A DNA stretch of 64,000 bases from an uncultured Acetatifactor sp. (GCA_910585665.1 CAJUFI010000009.1:20726-84725), one strand, 5' to 3'; counted from the stretch's first letter, positions 1 through 7,051 are shown. The notes: generated by a model from the letters alone, not told the origin. Made by a program: numbers and translations.

Positions 1-1
1 G

Positions 2-304
2 GGAGTACCGGCGGGGTGGAACCCGCAGGCCGGGGAAGAGCGGCTGGTGAAGTCGCTGGATACGCTGGACGTAATCCAGGAGCGGTATCGGCAGGCGGTG
101 GAGTACATGGGCTGGTTCGAGCCCGCATGGGCGACCTTGACGGATACGGAGCAGATGGTGCTGCGGGAGTTCTACATGAACGGGAGCCTGCGTTCCGGGG
201 CGGCGGCACGGCTGCAGGAGCGGCTCAGCTTCAGCGAGCGGCAGATACAGCGCATCCGGGAGAAGGCGCTGAAACGGATGTCCATACTTCTGTTCGGGAA
301 ATGA
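2..304 (+). CDS. ArpU-like phage late transcription regulator (sigma region 4-like), 5' partial
   Basis: The reading frame is open to the window edge, so the gene starts upstream; an internal GTG at 47 is possible but unnecessary. The visible C-terminal part ends in a helix-turn-helix of sigma region 4 type: SFSERQIQRIREKALKR resembles the DNA-recognition helix of sigma-like ArpU/DUF1492 proteins. In phages of Firmicutes such small proteins sit just before the terminase genes and switch on late transcription. Here the gene is followed directly by three promoter-like repeats and then by HNH and terminase genes, which fits. Family assignment comes from motif and position only. Confidence 0.6.
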   Translation, partial: GVPAGWNPQAGEERLVKSLDTLDVIQERYRQAVEYMGWFEPAWATLTDTEQMVLREFYMNGSLRSGAAARLQERLSFSERQIQRIREKALKRMSILLFGK

Positions 305-325
305 AAGATGGGGTTTTCATGGGGC

Positions 326-532
326 GTTATTTGCTTCCGGTTATGCTATACTGGTATCGTGGGATAGCGGGCCGGAGGCTGCGGCGGAAAAGATGGCAGT
401 TTAATGGCGTGTTATTTGCTTTCGGCTGTGCTATACTTGTATCATGCAACAGCAGGCCGGAAGGCCGCCATGGAAAAGATGGCAGTTTAATGGCAGGTTA
501 TTTGCCTTTAAATGTGCTATACTGGCATCATG
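326..532 (+). promoter_or_regulatory. Three tandem promoter-like repeats (about 85-bp period)
   Basis: A 36-base block occurs at 326-361, 411-446 and 497-532. Each copy starts GTTATTTGC, has a variable 9-10 bases, then an extended -10 box (TGCTATACT) followed by a conserved GNATCRTG. The sequence between copies is also partly repeated (AAAGATGGCAGTTTAATGGC). No good -35 TTGACA is present, so recognition may need a phage factor; the sigma-like gene just upstream is the obvious candidate. This block would drive the HNH-terminase operon. Confidence 0.55.
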
Positions 533-552
533 AAAATATTGGATCAGGAGAG

Positions 553-590
553 AGCCTCTGCAGGGATTGACTTGCGGGGGCTTTCTTTCT
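553..590 (+). terminator. Terminator-like hairpin before the HNH gene
   Basis: AGCCTCTGCA (553-562) can pair fully, with two G-T pairs, with TGCGGGGGCT (573-582), leaving a 10-base loop, and is followed by TTCTTTCT. It lies downstream of the promoter-like repeats, so it may attenuate rather than stop late transcription. Confidence 0.4.
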
Positions 591-612
591 GCCCGGAAGG
601 AGGCTATTTGTT

Positions 613-975
613 ATGCCATATAAACCAAAGCGTCCCTGCGCCTATCCCGGCTGTCCGAAGCTGACGGACGGGCGGTACTGCGAGGAGCACCAGAAGATCG
701 TCACGGCGCATTACAATAAGCACGAGCGTGACCCGGCCAGCAGGAAGCGGTACGGGCGGGCATGGAAGCGGATTCGTGACCGCTACATAGCCGCCCACCC
801 TTTATGCGAGGAATGCCGGAAGGCGGGGAAGGTGACGCCCGCCGAGGAAGTACACCATATCAGGCCGCTGTCGAAAGGCGGCACCCATGCCGAGGGGAAC
901 CTGATGGCGCTCTGCAAGCCGTGCCATTCCGAGATCACGGCGCGGGAGGGCGGAAGGTGGGAACGCCGCAGGTGA
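613..975 (+). CDS. HNH endonuclease, phage terminase-linked
   Basis: A 120-residue protein with the standard phage HNH layout: zinc-binding cysteines at the N terminus (CAYPGC) and in CEEC, then the catalytic block VHHIRPLSKGG, an NLMALC segment and CKPCH. HNH proteins of this type are encoded beside terminase genes in HK97-like phages, where they assist DNA cleavage during packaging. An AGGAGG site lies nine bases before the ATG. The gene is followed by the small terminase after about 125 bases. Confidence 0.88.
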   Translation: MPYKPKRPCAYPGCPKLTDGRYCEEHQKIVTAHYNKHERDPASRKRYGRAWKRIRDRYIAAHPLCEECRKAGKVTPAEEVHHIRPLSKGGTHAEGNLMALCKPCHSEITAREGGRWERRR

Positions 976-1101
976 GGGGCAGGGGGAGGAAAATCTCACT
1001 GTCCCGCCCCACGGGTAGCGGGCGGGGGGTATCGCGCAAAAAATCGCGCTTTCAAGTGGGGTATATAGCCCCGGAACTTTCAGGGGAGGAGGTGGAGGCC
1101 C

Positions 1102-1644
1102 ATGGCGAACGGTCACGGCGGCGCACGGATCGGTGCGGGACAGAAGAAAAAGGCATTGGCGGATAAGCTGGCGGAGGGCAATCCGGGGAAGCGTAAGCTC
1201 ACGGTCATGGAATTTTTCGATACCGCCGACCTGGAAGGGGAGCAGATGCCGCCGCCCCGCGACTATCTGGCGGCGCAGCAGAAAAGCGGCAGGGAGCTTC
1301 TGGCGGTGGAGATCTACGAGCGTACCTGGGAATGGCTCCATGAGCGGGGCTGCTCCCAGCTGATACCGGCGCAGATCATCGAGCAGTACGCCATGGCGAT
1401 CTCCCGGTGGATACAGTGTGAGGAGGCCATTTCCGAGTATGGGTTTCTGGCGAAGCACCCGACCACGGGGAACGCCATACCCTCGCCTTATGTTTCCATG
1501 AGCCAGAGTTTCTCCAAGCAGGCCAATAACCTGTGGTTCCAGATCTATCAGGTGGTGCGGGAGAACTGCTCCGGCGAGTACAAGGGGGCAACGCCGCATG
1601 ATGACATGATGGAGCGGCTGCTTTCTGCCCGGAGGGGCGGTTAA
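1102..1644 (+). CDS. terS: Phage terminase small subunit, P27 family
   Basis: A 180-residue protein. The N terminus (GGARIGAGQKKK, then GNPGKRKL) is the typical basic opening of P27-family small terminases, which recognise the packaging site and recruit the large subunit. A purine-rich ribosome site (GGGGAGGAGGTGGAGG) precedes the ATG. In related phages the large subunit gene follows at once, but here about 7.7 kb of modification and accessory genes separate them. A 19-base direct repeat overlaps the stop codon and recurs just before the large subunit gene. Confidence 0.85.
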   Translation: MANGHGGARIGAGQKKKALADKLAEGNPGKRKLTVMEFFDTADLEGEQMPPPRDYLAAQQKSGRELLAVEIYERTWEWLHERGCSQLIPAQIIEQYAMAISRWIQCEEAISEYGFLAKHPTTGNAIPSPYVSMSQSFSKQANNLWFQIYQVVRENCSGEYKGATPHDDMMERLLSARRGG

Positions 1645-1657
1645 AATTATGTTTTGA
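1639..1657 (+). repeat. Direct repeat copy A (left edge of modification module)
   Basis: GGTTAAAATTATGTTTTGA overlaps the end of the small terminase gene. Nearly identical copies lie at 9255-9273, just before the large terminase gene, and at 14677-14695. The A and B copies bracket the whole module between the two terminase genes. Confidence 0.6.
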
Positions 1658-1703
1658 TTCCATGCTGCAGGAGCGGCGGAAAAGATTAGGTGTATGAATG
1701 GGA

Positions 1704-1735
1704 CGAGCGGATCATGGGTATCCGCCCGTTTTTTA
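1704..1735 (+). terminator. Rho-independent terminator after small terminase
   Basis: ACGAGCGGAT (1704-1713) pairs with ATCCGCCCGT (1721-1730) with one mismatch and is followed by TTTTT. It separates the small terminase transcript from the modification module. Confidence 0.6.
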
Positions 1736-1749
1736 GTCGGGAGGCGGTT

Positions 1750-2337
1750 ATGAATATTTTACAGTTGCCCATGGATGAGGTGCATCCATACGGGAATAAC
1801 CCAAGGAAGAATGACAATGCGGTGGAGGCAGTGGCGGCCAGCATCAGGCAGTATGGCTTCCTCGTGCCGCTGGTGATCTCAAAGGAGCATGAGATCATTG
1901 CCGGGCATACGAGATACAAGGCAGCGGGGCGGCTTGACTTGAAGACGGTTCCCTGCGTGATCGCGGACGAACTGACGGACGAGCAGGTGAAGGCGTTCCG
2001 GCTGGCGGACAACAAGGTGGGGGAGCTGGCGGAATGGGACGTTGACCTGCTGCCCTTGGAGCTGGCGGACATTGCCCAGGATATGGCGGTGTTCGGGTTC
2101 GAGAGCATTTCCGAGGACGAGTTCGGGGAGGAGTTCACGCTGGATTCCGGGGAGAAGAAGCCCTACCAGCAGATTAGCCTTACTTTGCACGACAAGCAGG
2201 CGGAGCTTATCATGGCGTGCATTGAATATGTGCATGAGCATGAGGAGGTGGGGGAGACTTTCGGCAATGAGAACCGGAAGGGGAACGGCGTGTATGAGGT
2301 GGTGAGGCAGTGGGCAGAGCAAAGGAAATTAGTCTGA
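1750..2337 (+). CDS. ParB N-terminal domain protein, phage modification module
   Basis: A 195-residue protein starting at an ATG eight bases after GGGAGG; the frame is open further upstream but that region is the terminator. Residues 1-90 are a ParB/Srx-type domain: PYGNNPRKN, SIRQYGFLVPLVI, and the nucleotide-binding GHTRYKAA box, followed by the helical KAFRLADNK segment. Such stand-alone ParB-like proteins are frequent in phage DNA-modification clusters, often fused to or beside methylases. It overlaps the start of the first Mom-like gene by 28 bases, suggesting translational coupling. Its biochemical role here is unknown. Confidence 0.75.
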   Translation: MNILQLPMDEVHPYGNNPRKNDNAVEAVAASIRQYGFLVPLVISKEHEIIAGHTRYKAAGRLDLKTVPCVIADELTDEQVKAFRLADNKVGELAEWDVDLLPLELADIAQDMAVFGFESISEDEFGEEFTLDSGEKKPYQQISLTLHDKQAELIMACIEYVHEHEEVGETFGNENRKGNGVYEVVRQWAEQRKLV

Positions 2338-3155
2338 AAGTGGTTCCGGGGAAGGTGGCCAACCCGTTCATGCGGCGGCACCATTACAGCGGGACGGTGG
2401 TAAATAACAGCTGCCTGCATTTTGGGGTGTTCCTGGATGGGCGGCTCCATGGCGTGATGAGCTATGGGCCGAGCCTGAACAAGTCCAAGATACTGCCGTT
2501 AGTGGCGGGGACGGGCTGGAATGAGTACCTGGAGCTGAACCGGATGGCCTTTGACAGCGTATTGCCGCGCAATTCAGAGAGCCGGGCAATCTCCATGAGC
2601 ATTAAGCTGTTAAAGAAGTATGCGCCCCATGTGAAGTGGATCATCAGCTTTGCGGATGCCTGCTCCTGCGGGGACGGCACCATTTACCGGGCGAGCAATT
2701 TTGTCCTCACCGGGATCAAGGAGAACGAGGCGTTGTGCCTGCTGCCGGATGGTTCCAAAATCCATAAGCTGACACTGGAAGCGAACCCGCTGGCTCCGAG
2801 GAAGGAGCTGGGGGGACGTTCTTTTTTTGATGTGACGGACGGGAATTTCAGCTGGGGGAGGTACATGGAAGCAGCAGGCGGCACGTTGCTTTCCGGGTAT
2901 CAGCTCCGGTATATCTATTTTATCGATAAGGCGAAACGCAAGGATTTGACGGTGCCGGAGATTCCCTTTTCCCGGATTGATGAAATAGGGGCGGGGATGT
3001 ATAAGGGCGAGAAAATGTCGCTGGCCGTGCGCCATGCGGGGAAGGAGGCCGCCTATGGGGAGGGCGAAGGAGATTGTGATGAAGGTGATCCCGGCGAAGG
3101 TGGCAACGCCGTTCATGAAGGCGCACCATTACAGCGGGAAGGTGGTAAACAATAG
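2310..3155 (+). CDS. Mom-like DNA adenine modification protein, copy 1 (GNAT-type)
   Basis: A 281-residue protein with a GTG start; the start is supported because MGRAKEI is also the opening of copy 2. It has the conserved features I associate with the Mu Mom family: HHYSG near residue 25, FGVFLDGRLHGVMSYGP, LELNRMAFD, NSESRAISMS and FADACSCGDGTIYRASNF. Mu Mom turns adenine into N6-(carbamoylmethyl)adenine to protect phage DNA from restriction. The last 30 or so residues are read out of frame through the start of copy 2 (101-base overlap), are acidic and glycine-rich, and are absent from copy 2, so the gene probably lost its original stop. Family call is by motif recall. Confidence 0.7.
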   Translation: MGRAKEISLKVVPGKVANPFMRRHHYSGTVVNNSCLHFGVFLDGRLHGVMSYGPSLNKSKILPLVAGTGWNEYLELNRMAFDSVLPRNSESRAISMSIKLLKKYAPHVKWIISFADACSCGDGTIYRASNFVLTGIKENEALCLLPDGSKIHKLTLEANPLAPRKELGGRSFFDVTDGNFSWGRYMEAAGGTLLSGYQLRYIYFIDKAKRKDLTVPEIPFSRIDEIGAGMYKGEKMSLAVRHAGKEAAYGEGEGDCDEGDPGEGGNAVHEGAPLQREGGKQ

Positions 3156-3798
3156 TACACTGCACTTTGGGGTATTCCTGGACGGGCAGCTCCATGGGGT
3201 GATGAGCTACGGGCCGAGCCTGGATAAGTCAAAGATCATCGGGCTGGTGAGGGATACCGGGTGGAATGAATTTCTGGAACTGAACCGGATGGCTTTTGAC
3301 AGTTATCTTCCCCGCAATTCGGAGAGCCGGGCGATTTCCATGAGCATCAGGCTGTTGAAGAAATATGCGCCGCAGATCAAATGGGTGATCAGCTTTGCGG
3401 ATGCCTGTTCCTGCGGGGATGGGACGATTTACCGGGCGAGCAATTTTGTGCTTACGGGGATTAAGGAAAATCTGAACCTTGCGGAGCTGCCGGATGGGAG
3501 CCGGGTGCATAAGATGACGCTGGCCAGCAGCCCTACTTCCCCACGGAAGGAGCTGGGCGGGCTTACGTTCTTTGACGTGACGGGCGGCACTTACAATTTC
3601 AGGAAATACCTGGACTATGTGGGGGCAACGCCGATCCCCGGCTTCCAGCTCCGGTATATCTATTTCATTGATAAGACGAAGCGGAAGGATCTGACGGTGC
3701 CGGAGATACCGTTCTCGAAGATAGATGAGATGGGGGCGGGGATGTATAAGGGCGAGAAGGTGTCGCAGGCTTCCCGCCATGTGGATGCGCCGGGGTGA
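3055..3798 (+). CDS. Mom-like DNA adenine modification protein, copy 2 (GNAT-type)
   Basis: A 247-residue paralogue of the preceding gene, most residues identical, including HHYSG, MSYGP, ELNRMAFDS, RNSESRAISMS, FADACSCGDGTIYRASNF and the C-terminal YIYFIDK. The ATG has AAGGAGG six bases upstream; that site lies inside copy 1. The copies differ most in the middle (EALCLLP against LNLAELP) and around the C-terminal WGRY/FRKY block. Retaining two intact copies in a compact phage genome suggests separate substrates or donors. Two tRNA-like RNAs follow at once, one per Mom-like gene. Confidence 0.7.
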   Translation: MGRAKEIVMKVIPAKVATPFMKAHHYSGKVVNNSTLHFGVFLDGQLHGVMSYGPSLDKSKIIGLVRDTGWNEFLELNRMAFDSYLPRNSESRAISMSIRLLKKYAPQIKWVISFADACSCGDGTIYRASNFVLTGIKENLNLAELPDGSRVHKMTLASSPTSPRKELGGLTFFDVTGGTYNFRKYLDYVGATPIPGFQLRYIYFIDKTKRKDLTVPEIPFSKIDEMGAGMYKGEKVSQASRHVDAPG

Positions 3799-3863
3799 TC
3801 CCCGGCTGCTGTTTTCAGCATATGTCTGGCTCAAAAATATGCGGGCATGAAGAACAGAATTTT

Positions 3864-3933
3864 GCGCAGGTAGGTTAATGGAAGGCTGCCCGCCAGCCGG
3901 TGGGAGGTGGTGGTTCGATTCCGCCTCTGCGCT
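3864..3933 (+). tRNA. tRNA-like RNA 1, glycine-type acceptor, no usable anticodon loop
   Basis: A 70-base cloverleaf. The acceptor GCGCAGG pairs with TCTGCGC (last pair G-T), with unpaired T as discriminator. The T arm is GGTGG/CCGCC around TTCGATT. The D arm is a weak four-pair stem with an AATGGAA loop like Firmicute tRNA-Gly. The anticodon arm is CCCGCC/GGTGGG closed on a four-base loop AGCC, so there is no seven-base loop and no U33. G1-C72, C2-G71, G3-C70 and U73 match bacterial glycine acceptors. No 3' CCA is encoded. I infer a non-decoding tRNA-Gly relative. Confidence 0.75.
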
Positions 3934-3985
3934 TTTGTGAATGCTAGTTTTCTGTGAATGGGATGGTGATTTGTAGGAATGGTTT

Positions 3986-4054
3986 GCGCGGGGAGGCTAA
4001 TGCAGGCCGCTCACCGATTGGTGGGAGATGGCGGTTCGATTCCGTCTCCGCGCT
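3986..4054 (+). tRNA. tRNA-like RNA 2, glycine-type acceptor, no usable anticodon loop
   Basis: A 69-base cloverleaf built like RNA 1: acceptor GCGCGGG/TCCGCGC, discriminator T, D stem GGCT/GGCC with loop AATGCA, anticodon-position arm CTCACC/GGTGGG closed on GATT, four-base variable region AGAT, T arm GGCGG/CCGTC around TTCGATT. Several stem positions differ from RNA 1 while pairing is kept (for example T-arm T-G against C-G), which is compensatory evidence for a real RNA. The D loop has lost the second of the two conserved Gs and position 8 is G, so it is further from a normal tRNA than RNA 1. It ends 76 bases before the next gene. Confidence 0.75.
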
Positions 4055-4129
4055 TTTGTGGACGATAGCGTTATATTCCAGGGCTTGCCATGCCGCCAGG
4101 CGTGGGGCTTTGGGGAAGGGTTGGTGCGT

Positions 4130-5041
4130 ATGGAGAGGTGGCAGCTGACGCAGTTCCAGAGCCTGCCGCTGGATGTGAAGATTGCAAAGAGCAGGCTGCG
4201 GATTCGGGAATGGTATGAGCATTATGAAGGGCAGGTGAACGTGAGTTTTTCCGGGGGCAAGGATTCCTCGGTGCTTTTGCATCTGGTGCGCTTCCTTTAC
4301 CCGGAGGTGCCTGCGGTGTTCTCGGATACGGGGCTGGAATTTCCCGAGATACGGGCGTTCGTAAAGACCATACCGAACGTGGTGTGGCTCCGCCCGGAGC
4401 TTACGTTCCGGCAGGTGGTGGAGAAGCACGGGTATCCGGTGATCAGCAAGGAGCAGAGCGAGTGGATTCATAGGATACGGTGCGGGGACAGGAATGTGTT
4501 CCGGGAGAAGTTCTACGGGATCAGGCCGGACGGGCGGGAGACGCGGTTCAAGCTGGCGGAGCAGTGGCGGTATCTGGTGGACGCGCCCTTTAAGATCGGG
4601 GCGGGGTGTTGCAATGAGATGAAGAAGAAGCCGCTGAAAAAGTACGCGAAGGAGACGGGGAATTTCCCGTTTATCGGGACGATGGCCTGCGAGAGCCACC
4701 TGCGGGCGCAGCAGTGGCTGAAGACCGGGTGCAATGCTTTTGAGGCGAAGCGTCCCATTTCCACGCCGCTCTCGTTCTGGCTGGAGGAGGATATCTGGGC
4801 GTATATCCGGCGGTTCGGGGTTCCCTACAGCCCGGTGTATGATATGGGGTATGAGCGCACGGGCTGTATCTTCTGTATGTTCGGGGCACATTTAGACGGG
4901 AGCCCCAACCGGTTCCAGCGTCTGCAGCAGACCCACCCGAAGCTGTGGCGGTACTGTATGCGGGATTGGGATGCGGGCGGCCTAGGCTTGCGTTCCGTGC
5001 TGGAATATATCGGGATTCCCTATGAATGCTGCCATATGTGA
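4130..5041 (+). CDS. Phosphoadenosine phosphosulfate reductase family protein (ATP pyrophosphatase)
   Basis: A 303-residue protein; the ATG at 4130 is chosen because earlier starts would run into the tRNA-like gene and because GGGGAAGGG precedes it. SFSGGKDSS at residues 39-47 is the PP-loop of N-type ATP pyrophosphatases, and FSDTGLEFPEI follows as in PAPS reductases and DndC-type proteins. Cysteines at CCNEMKKKP and in RTGCIFCMFG could bind a metal centre. These enzymes adenylate a substrate for sulfur or nitrogen transfer. Phages carry such genes often, usually without a known role; here the neighbours make DNA or RNA modification plausible. Confidence 0.8.
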   Translation: MERWQLTQFQSLPLDVKIAKSRLRIREWYEHYEGQVNVSFSGGKDSSVLLHLVRFLYPEVPAVFSDTGLEFPEIRAFVKTIPNVVWLRPELTFRQVVEKHGYPVISKEQSEWIHRIRCGDRNVFREKFYGIRPDGRETRFKLAEQWRYLVDAPFKIGAGCCNEMKKKPLKKYAKETGNFPFIGTMACESHLRAQQWLKTGCNAFEAKRPISTPLSFWLEEDIWAYIRRFGVPYSPVYDMGYERTGCIFCMFGAHLDGSPNRFQRLQQTHPKLWRYCMRDWDAGGLGLRSVLEYIGIPYECCHM

Positions 5042-5076
5042 TTTCCCATGGTTCCCTTGCTTTTTGGCGGTTTTTG

Positions 5077-5094
5077 GGGTAATTTGCTGTCACA
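5077..5094 (+). promoter_or_regulatory. Repeated upstream motif, copy 1
   Basis: GGGTAATTTGCTGTCACA lies 26 bases before the zinc-ribbon gene. Similar motifs at 7013-7030 and 7500-7518 lie before two other small genes of the module, always shortly upstream of the ribosome-binding site. Consensus is roughly GGGTAATYT, six or seven variable bases, then TSACA or GACAC. It may be a regulator site or leader element. Confidence 0.4.
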
Positions 5095-5119
5095 TTTTTG
5101 TGGAAAGCGAGGGAAGTTC

Positions 5120-5485
5120 ATGGAAAAAAAGTATTTGAAGGTGGGTACATATGTGCCGGGGACGGAAGAAAAAGGGCCGGTGATCCAGAGGGATTATTAC
5201 CGGCAGGGGTGGATTTTCAAGGACGAGGAGGCGTTCCTTTCCCATGCGGATCAGGTCTGCTATGTGCCGGAGCTTTCGGACGGGGGATATACCCGGCAGG
5301 ATTTCATGGAACTGTGCAATGGGCAGGAGGATTTCGCGGTGGAATGCTTCCGGGCGGTGGACTGGCAGTGCCCGGAGACGTGGGTGGATGAGCAGTACCG
5401 GGAGGACGAATGGGGATACTGCCCGGAATGTGAAAAGATATATGATATGGCCGGGGAGGTATGCGCCTGCCCGGTATGCGGGTGA
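5120..5485 (+). CDS. Small zinc-ribbon protein, phage accessory module
   Basis: A 121-residue acidic protein, start chosen after GAGGGAAG. I do not recognise the N-terminal 95 residues. The C terminus is a short zinc ribbon, YCPECEKIYD then CACPVCG, with four or five metal-binding cysteines. It lies between the PAPS-reductase-like gene and the ParB-methylase fusion, in the same direction with short gaps, and so probably shares their transcript. A role as a nucleic-acid or protein adaptor is only a guess. Confidence 0.6.
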   Translation: MEKKYLKVGTYVPGTEEKGPVIQRDYYRQGWIFKDEEAFLSHADQVCYVPELSDGGYTRQDFMELCNGQEDFAVECFRAVDWQCPETWVDEQYREDEWGYCPECEKIYDMAGEVCACPVCG

Positions 5486-5504
5486 AACCCGGAGGAGGTT
5501 TTGG

Positions 5505-6833
5505 ATGGAGATTCGGAAGGTGGATGCCGGGCGGCTGAACCCGGCGGCGTACAACCCAAGGCGGGACTTGAAGCCGGGGGATAAGGATTATGAGAAACTG
5601 AAACGCTCTATTGAGGAGTTTGGTTTTGTGGAGCCGGTGGTCTGGAATGAGCGCACCGGCTTTGTCGTGGGCGGCCACCAGCGGCTGAAAGTGCTGTTGG
5701 ATATGGGCGTTACCCAGATCGACTGCGTGGTAGTGGATATGGAGCCGGAGCGGGAGAAGGCGCTGAACGTGGCGTTGAACCGGATACAGGGCGACTGGGA
5801 TGAGGGGAAGCTGGCCGAGGTGCTGGCGGATATAGACGCTTCCGCCTTTGACGTTTCCTTTACCGGGTTCGATGCGGAGGAAATGGACGCGCTGATGAAC
5901 AAATTTTATTCTGCGGATGCCGAGGAGGATGGGTTTGACCGGGAGGCGGCTGCCAAGGAGGTGGAGGCTTCCGGTGGGGCGGTTACCATGCCGGGGGATA
6001 TCTGGCAGCTTGGGGGGCACCGGCTGCTGTGCGGCGATGGGGCGAACACGGAGGCCGTGGGGCTTCTTATGGGGAAGGAGCAGGCGGCCTGCGCGGTCTG
6101 CGCCCCTCCGGCGGTATCCATGGAGGAATATAAGAAGAACGGCATGGAGCCGTGGATTTCCCGTATGGGGGACGCGGTGGCATTGCTCTGCCGATATGCG
6201 GATATCGTGTGCTGGAATGTGGACGATTTGTTTTCTACGGGTTCCCAGTATATGGAGCCGGTGGCGTTCGAGAGCATGAAGCTGTTTTCGGACTGCAATT
6301 TCCGCCCGCTGTGGATTCGGGTATGGAAGAAGCAGGGGATCATGACCCGTGCGGGCTCGGCGCACCTTAGCAGCGCAAAGCCCCAGAAGCAGTTTGAATA
6401 TGTGGCGGCGTTCGGGGGAGGCGCGGATGAGGAGGTCAATGAGCAGGAATACGGCTGGGTGTCGGCCTTTGCCGCCCATAGCTACCGGTTCGTGAAAAGG
6501 CTCACGAAGGAGGAGCGGCGGAAATGGGGGTATGCGGGGGTGTGGGAGATTGCGTCCATGCCTGCGGGGGCGGACGGCGTCCCCATGGTTCCGGTGGAGC
6601 TGCCGTGGCGGTGCATGAAGATGCACTCCGATCCGGGCGGGCTGGTGCTTGACCCTTTCGCCGGGGGAGGCACGGTGCTGATTGCTGCCGAGCAGAGCGG
6701 GCGGCGGTGCTTCGCCATGGAGGGCGACCCGCTGAAATGTGACCTGATTGTGATGCGCTGGGAGCAGTTCACCGGGGAGAAGGCGGTGCGGCTCGGGGCG
6801 GCGGATGCCGGGCCGGGGAATGAGGGGGAATAG
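5505..6833 (+). CDS. ParB - DNA methyltransferase fusion with altered catalytic motif
   Basis: A 442-residue protein. Residues 1-90 are a ParB-like domain (NPAAYNPRRDL, EFGFVEPVVW, GGHQRLKVLL). From about 160 on comes a beta-class methylase: PGDIWQLGGHRLLCGD, then the region that should hold the catalytic (D/S)PPY, and finally the SAM-binding LDPFAGGGTV near residue 385 with the following acidic FAMEGD. The catalytic tetrapeptide is APPA (residues 200-203) within CAPPAVSMEEY, so both the first residue and the aromatic are lost. Fold and SAM site look intact; base methylation should be impaired. It may bind DNA or SAM for another modification. Confidence 0.75.
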   Translation: MEIRKVDAGRLNPAAYNPRRDLKPGDKDYEKLKRSIEEFGFVEPVVWNERTGFVVGGHQRLKVLLDMGVTQIDCVVVDMEPEREKALNVALNRIQGDWDEGKLAEVLADIDASAFDVSFTGFDAEEMDALMNKFYSADAEEDGFDREAAAKEVEASGGAVTMPGDIWQLGGHRLLCGDGANTEAVGLLMGKEQAACAVCAPPAVSMEEYKKNGMEPWISRMGDAVALLCRYADIVCWNVDDLFSTGSQYMEPVAFESMKLFSDCNFRPLWIRVWKKQGIMTRAGSAHLSSAKPQKQFEYVAAFGGGADEEVNEQEYGWVSAFAAHSYRFVKRLTKEERRKWGYAGVWEIASMPAGADGVPMVPVELPWRCMKMHSDPGGLVLDPFAGGGTVLIAAEQSGRRCFAMEGDPLKCDLIVMRWEQFTGEKAVRLGAADAGPGNEGE

Positions 6834-7012
6834 GCTTTCCAAAGGCTCCCCTCCTGGAGCCGGGCGGGGTTCGGTTTTGCGAAGCGGTCTTGGGGCGGTA
6901 TCGGGAAATGGCGGCGTGTATCTGCTGCGCAGGGCGGCTGGATGTTGCGGTTGGCGCATGGAAAAATAAGGCATATTTTTTGAAAGTTGAGCTTGTCTTT
7001 TGGGGTGTTCCA

Positions 7013-7030
7013 GGGTAATCTCTGGTCACA
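7013..7030 (+). promoter_or_regulatory. Repeated upstream motif, copy 2
   Basis: GGGTAATCTCTGGTCACA, 22 bases before the next gene and just before its AAAGGAGG site. It is related to the motifs at 5077 and 7500. The 218-base gap before this gene shows no other feature. Confidence 0.4.
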
Positions 7031-7051
7031 TCAAAAAAGGAGGTCAATTTC

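Noticed and set aside
16..570. 184-codon plus-strand ORF through the promoter-like repeats
   Set aside because: Overlaps the sigma-like gene out of frame and translates the repeats; no family resemblance.
3864..4054. Ordinary decoding tRNA genes
   Set aside because: All registers giving a seven-base anticodon loop break two or more stem pairs and none supplies U33; both copies instead close perfectly on four bases.
3864..4054. tRNA fragments left as attachment sites
   Set aside because: Both are full cloverleaves inside a phage gene cluster, not at an element boundary, and they differ by pair-preserving changes.
5304..6974. Long minus-strand ORF of over 500 codons opposite the ParB-methylase gene
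   Set aside because: A shadow of GC-rich codon use; Pro/Arg/His-rich product with no motif or ribosome site.
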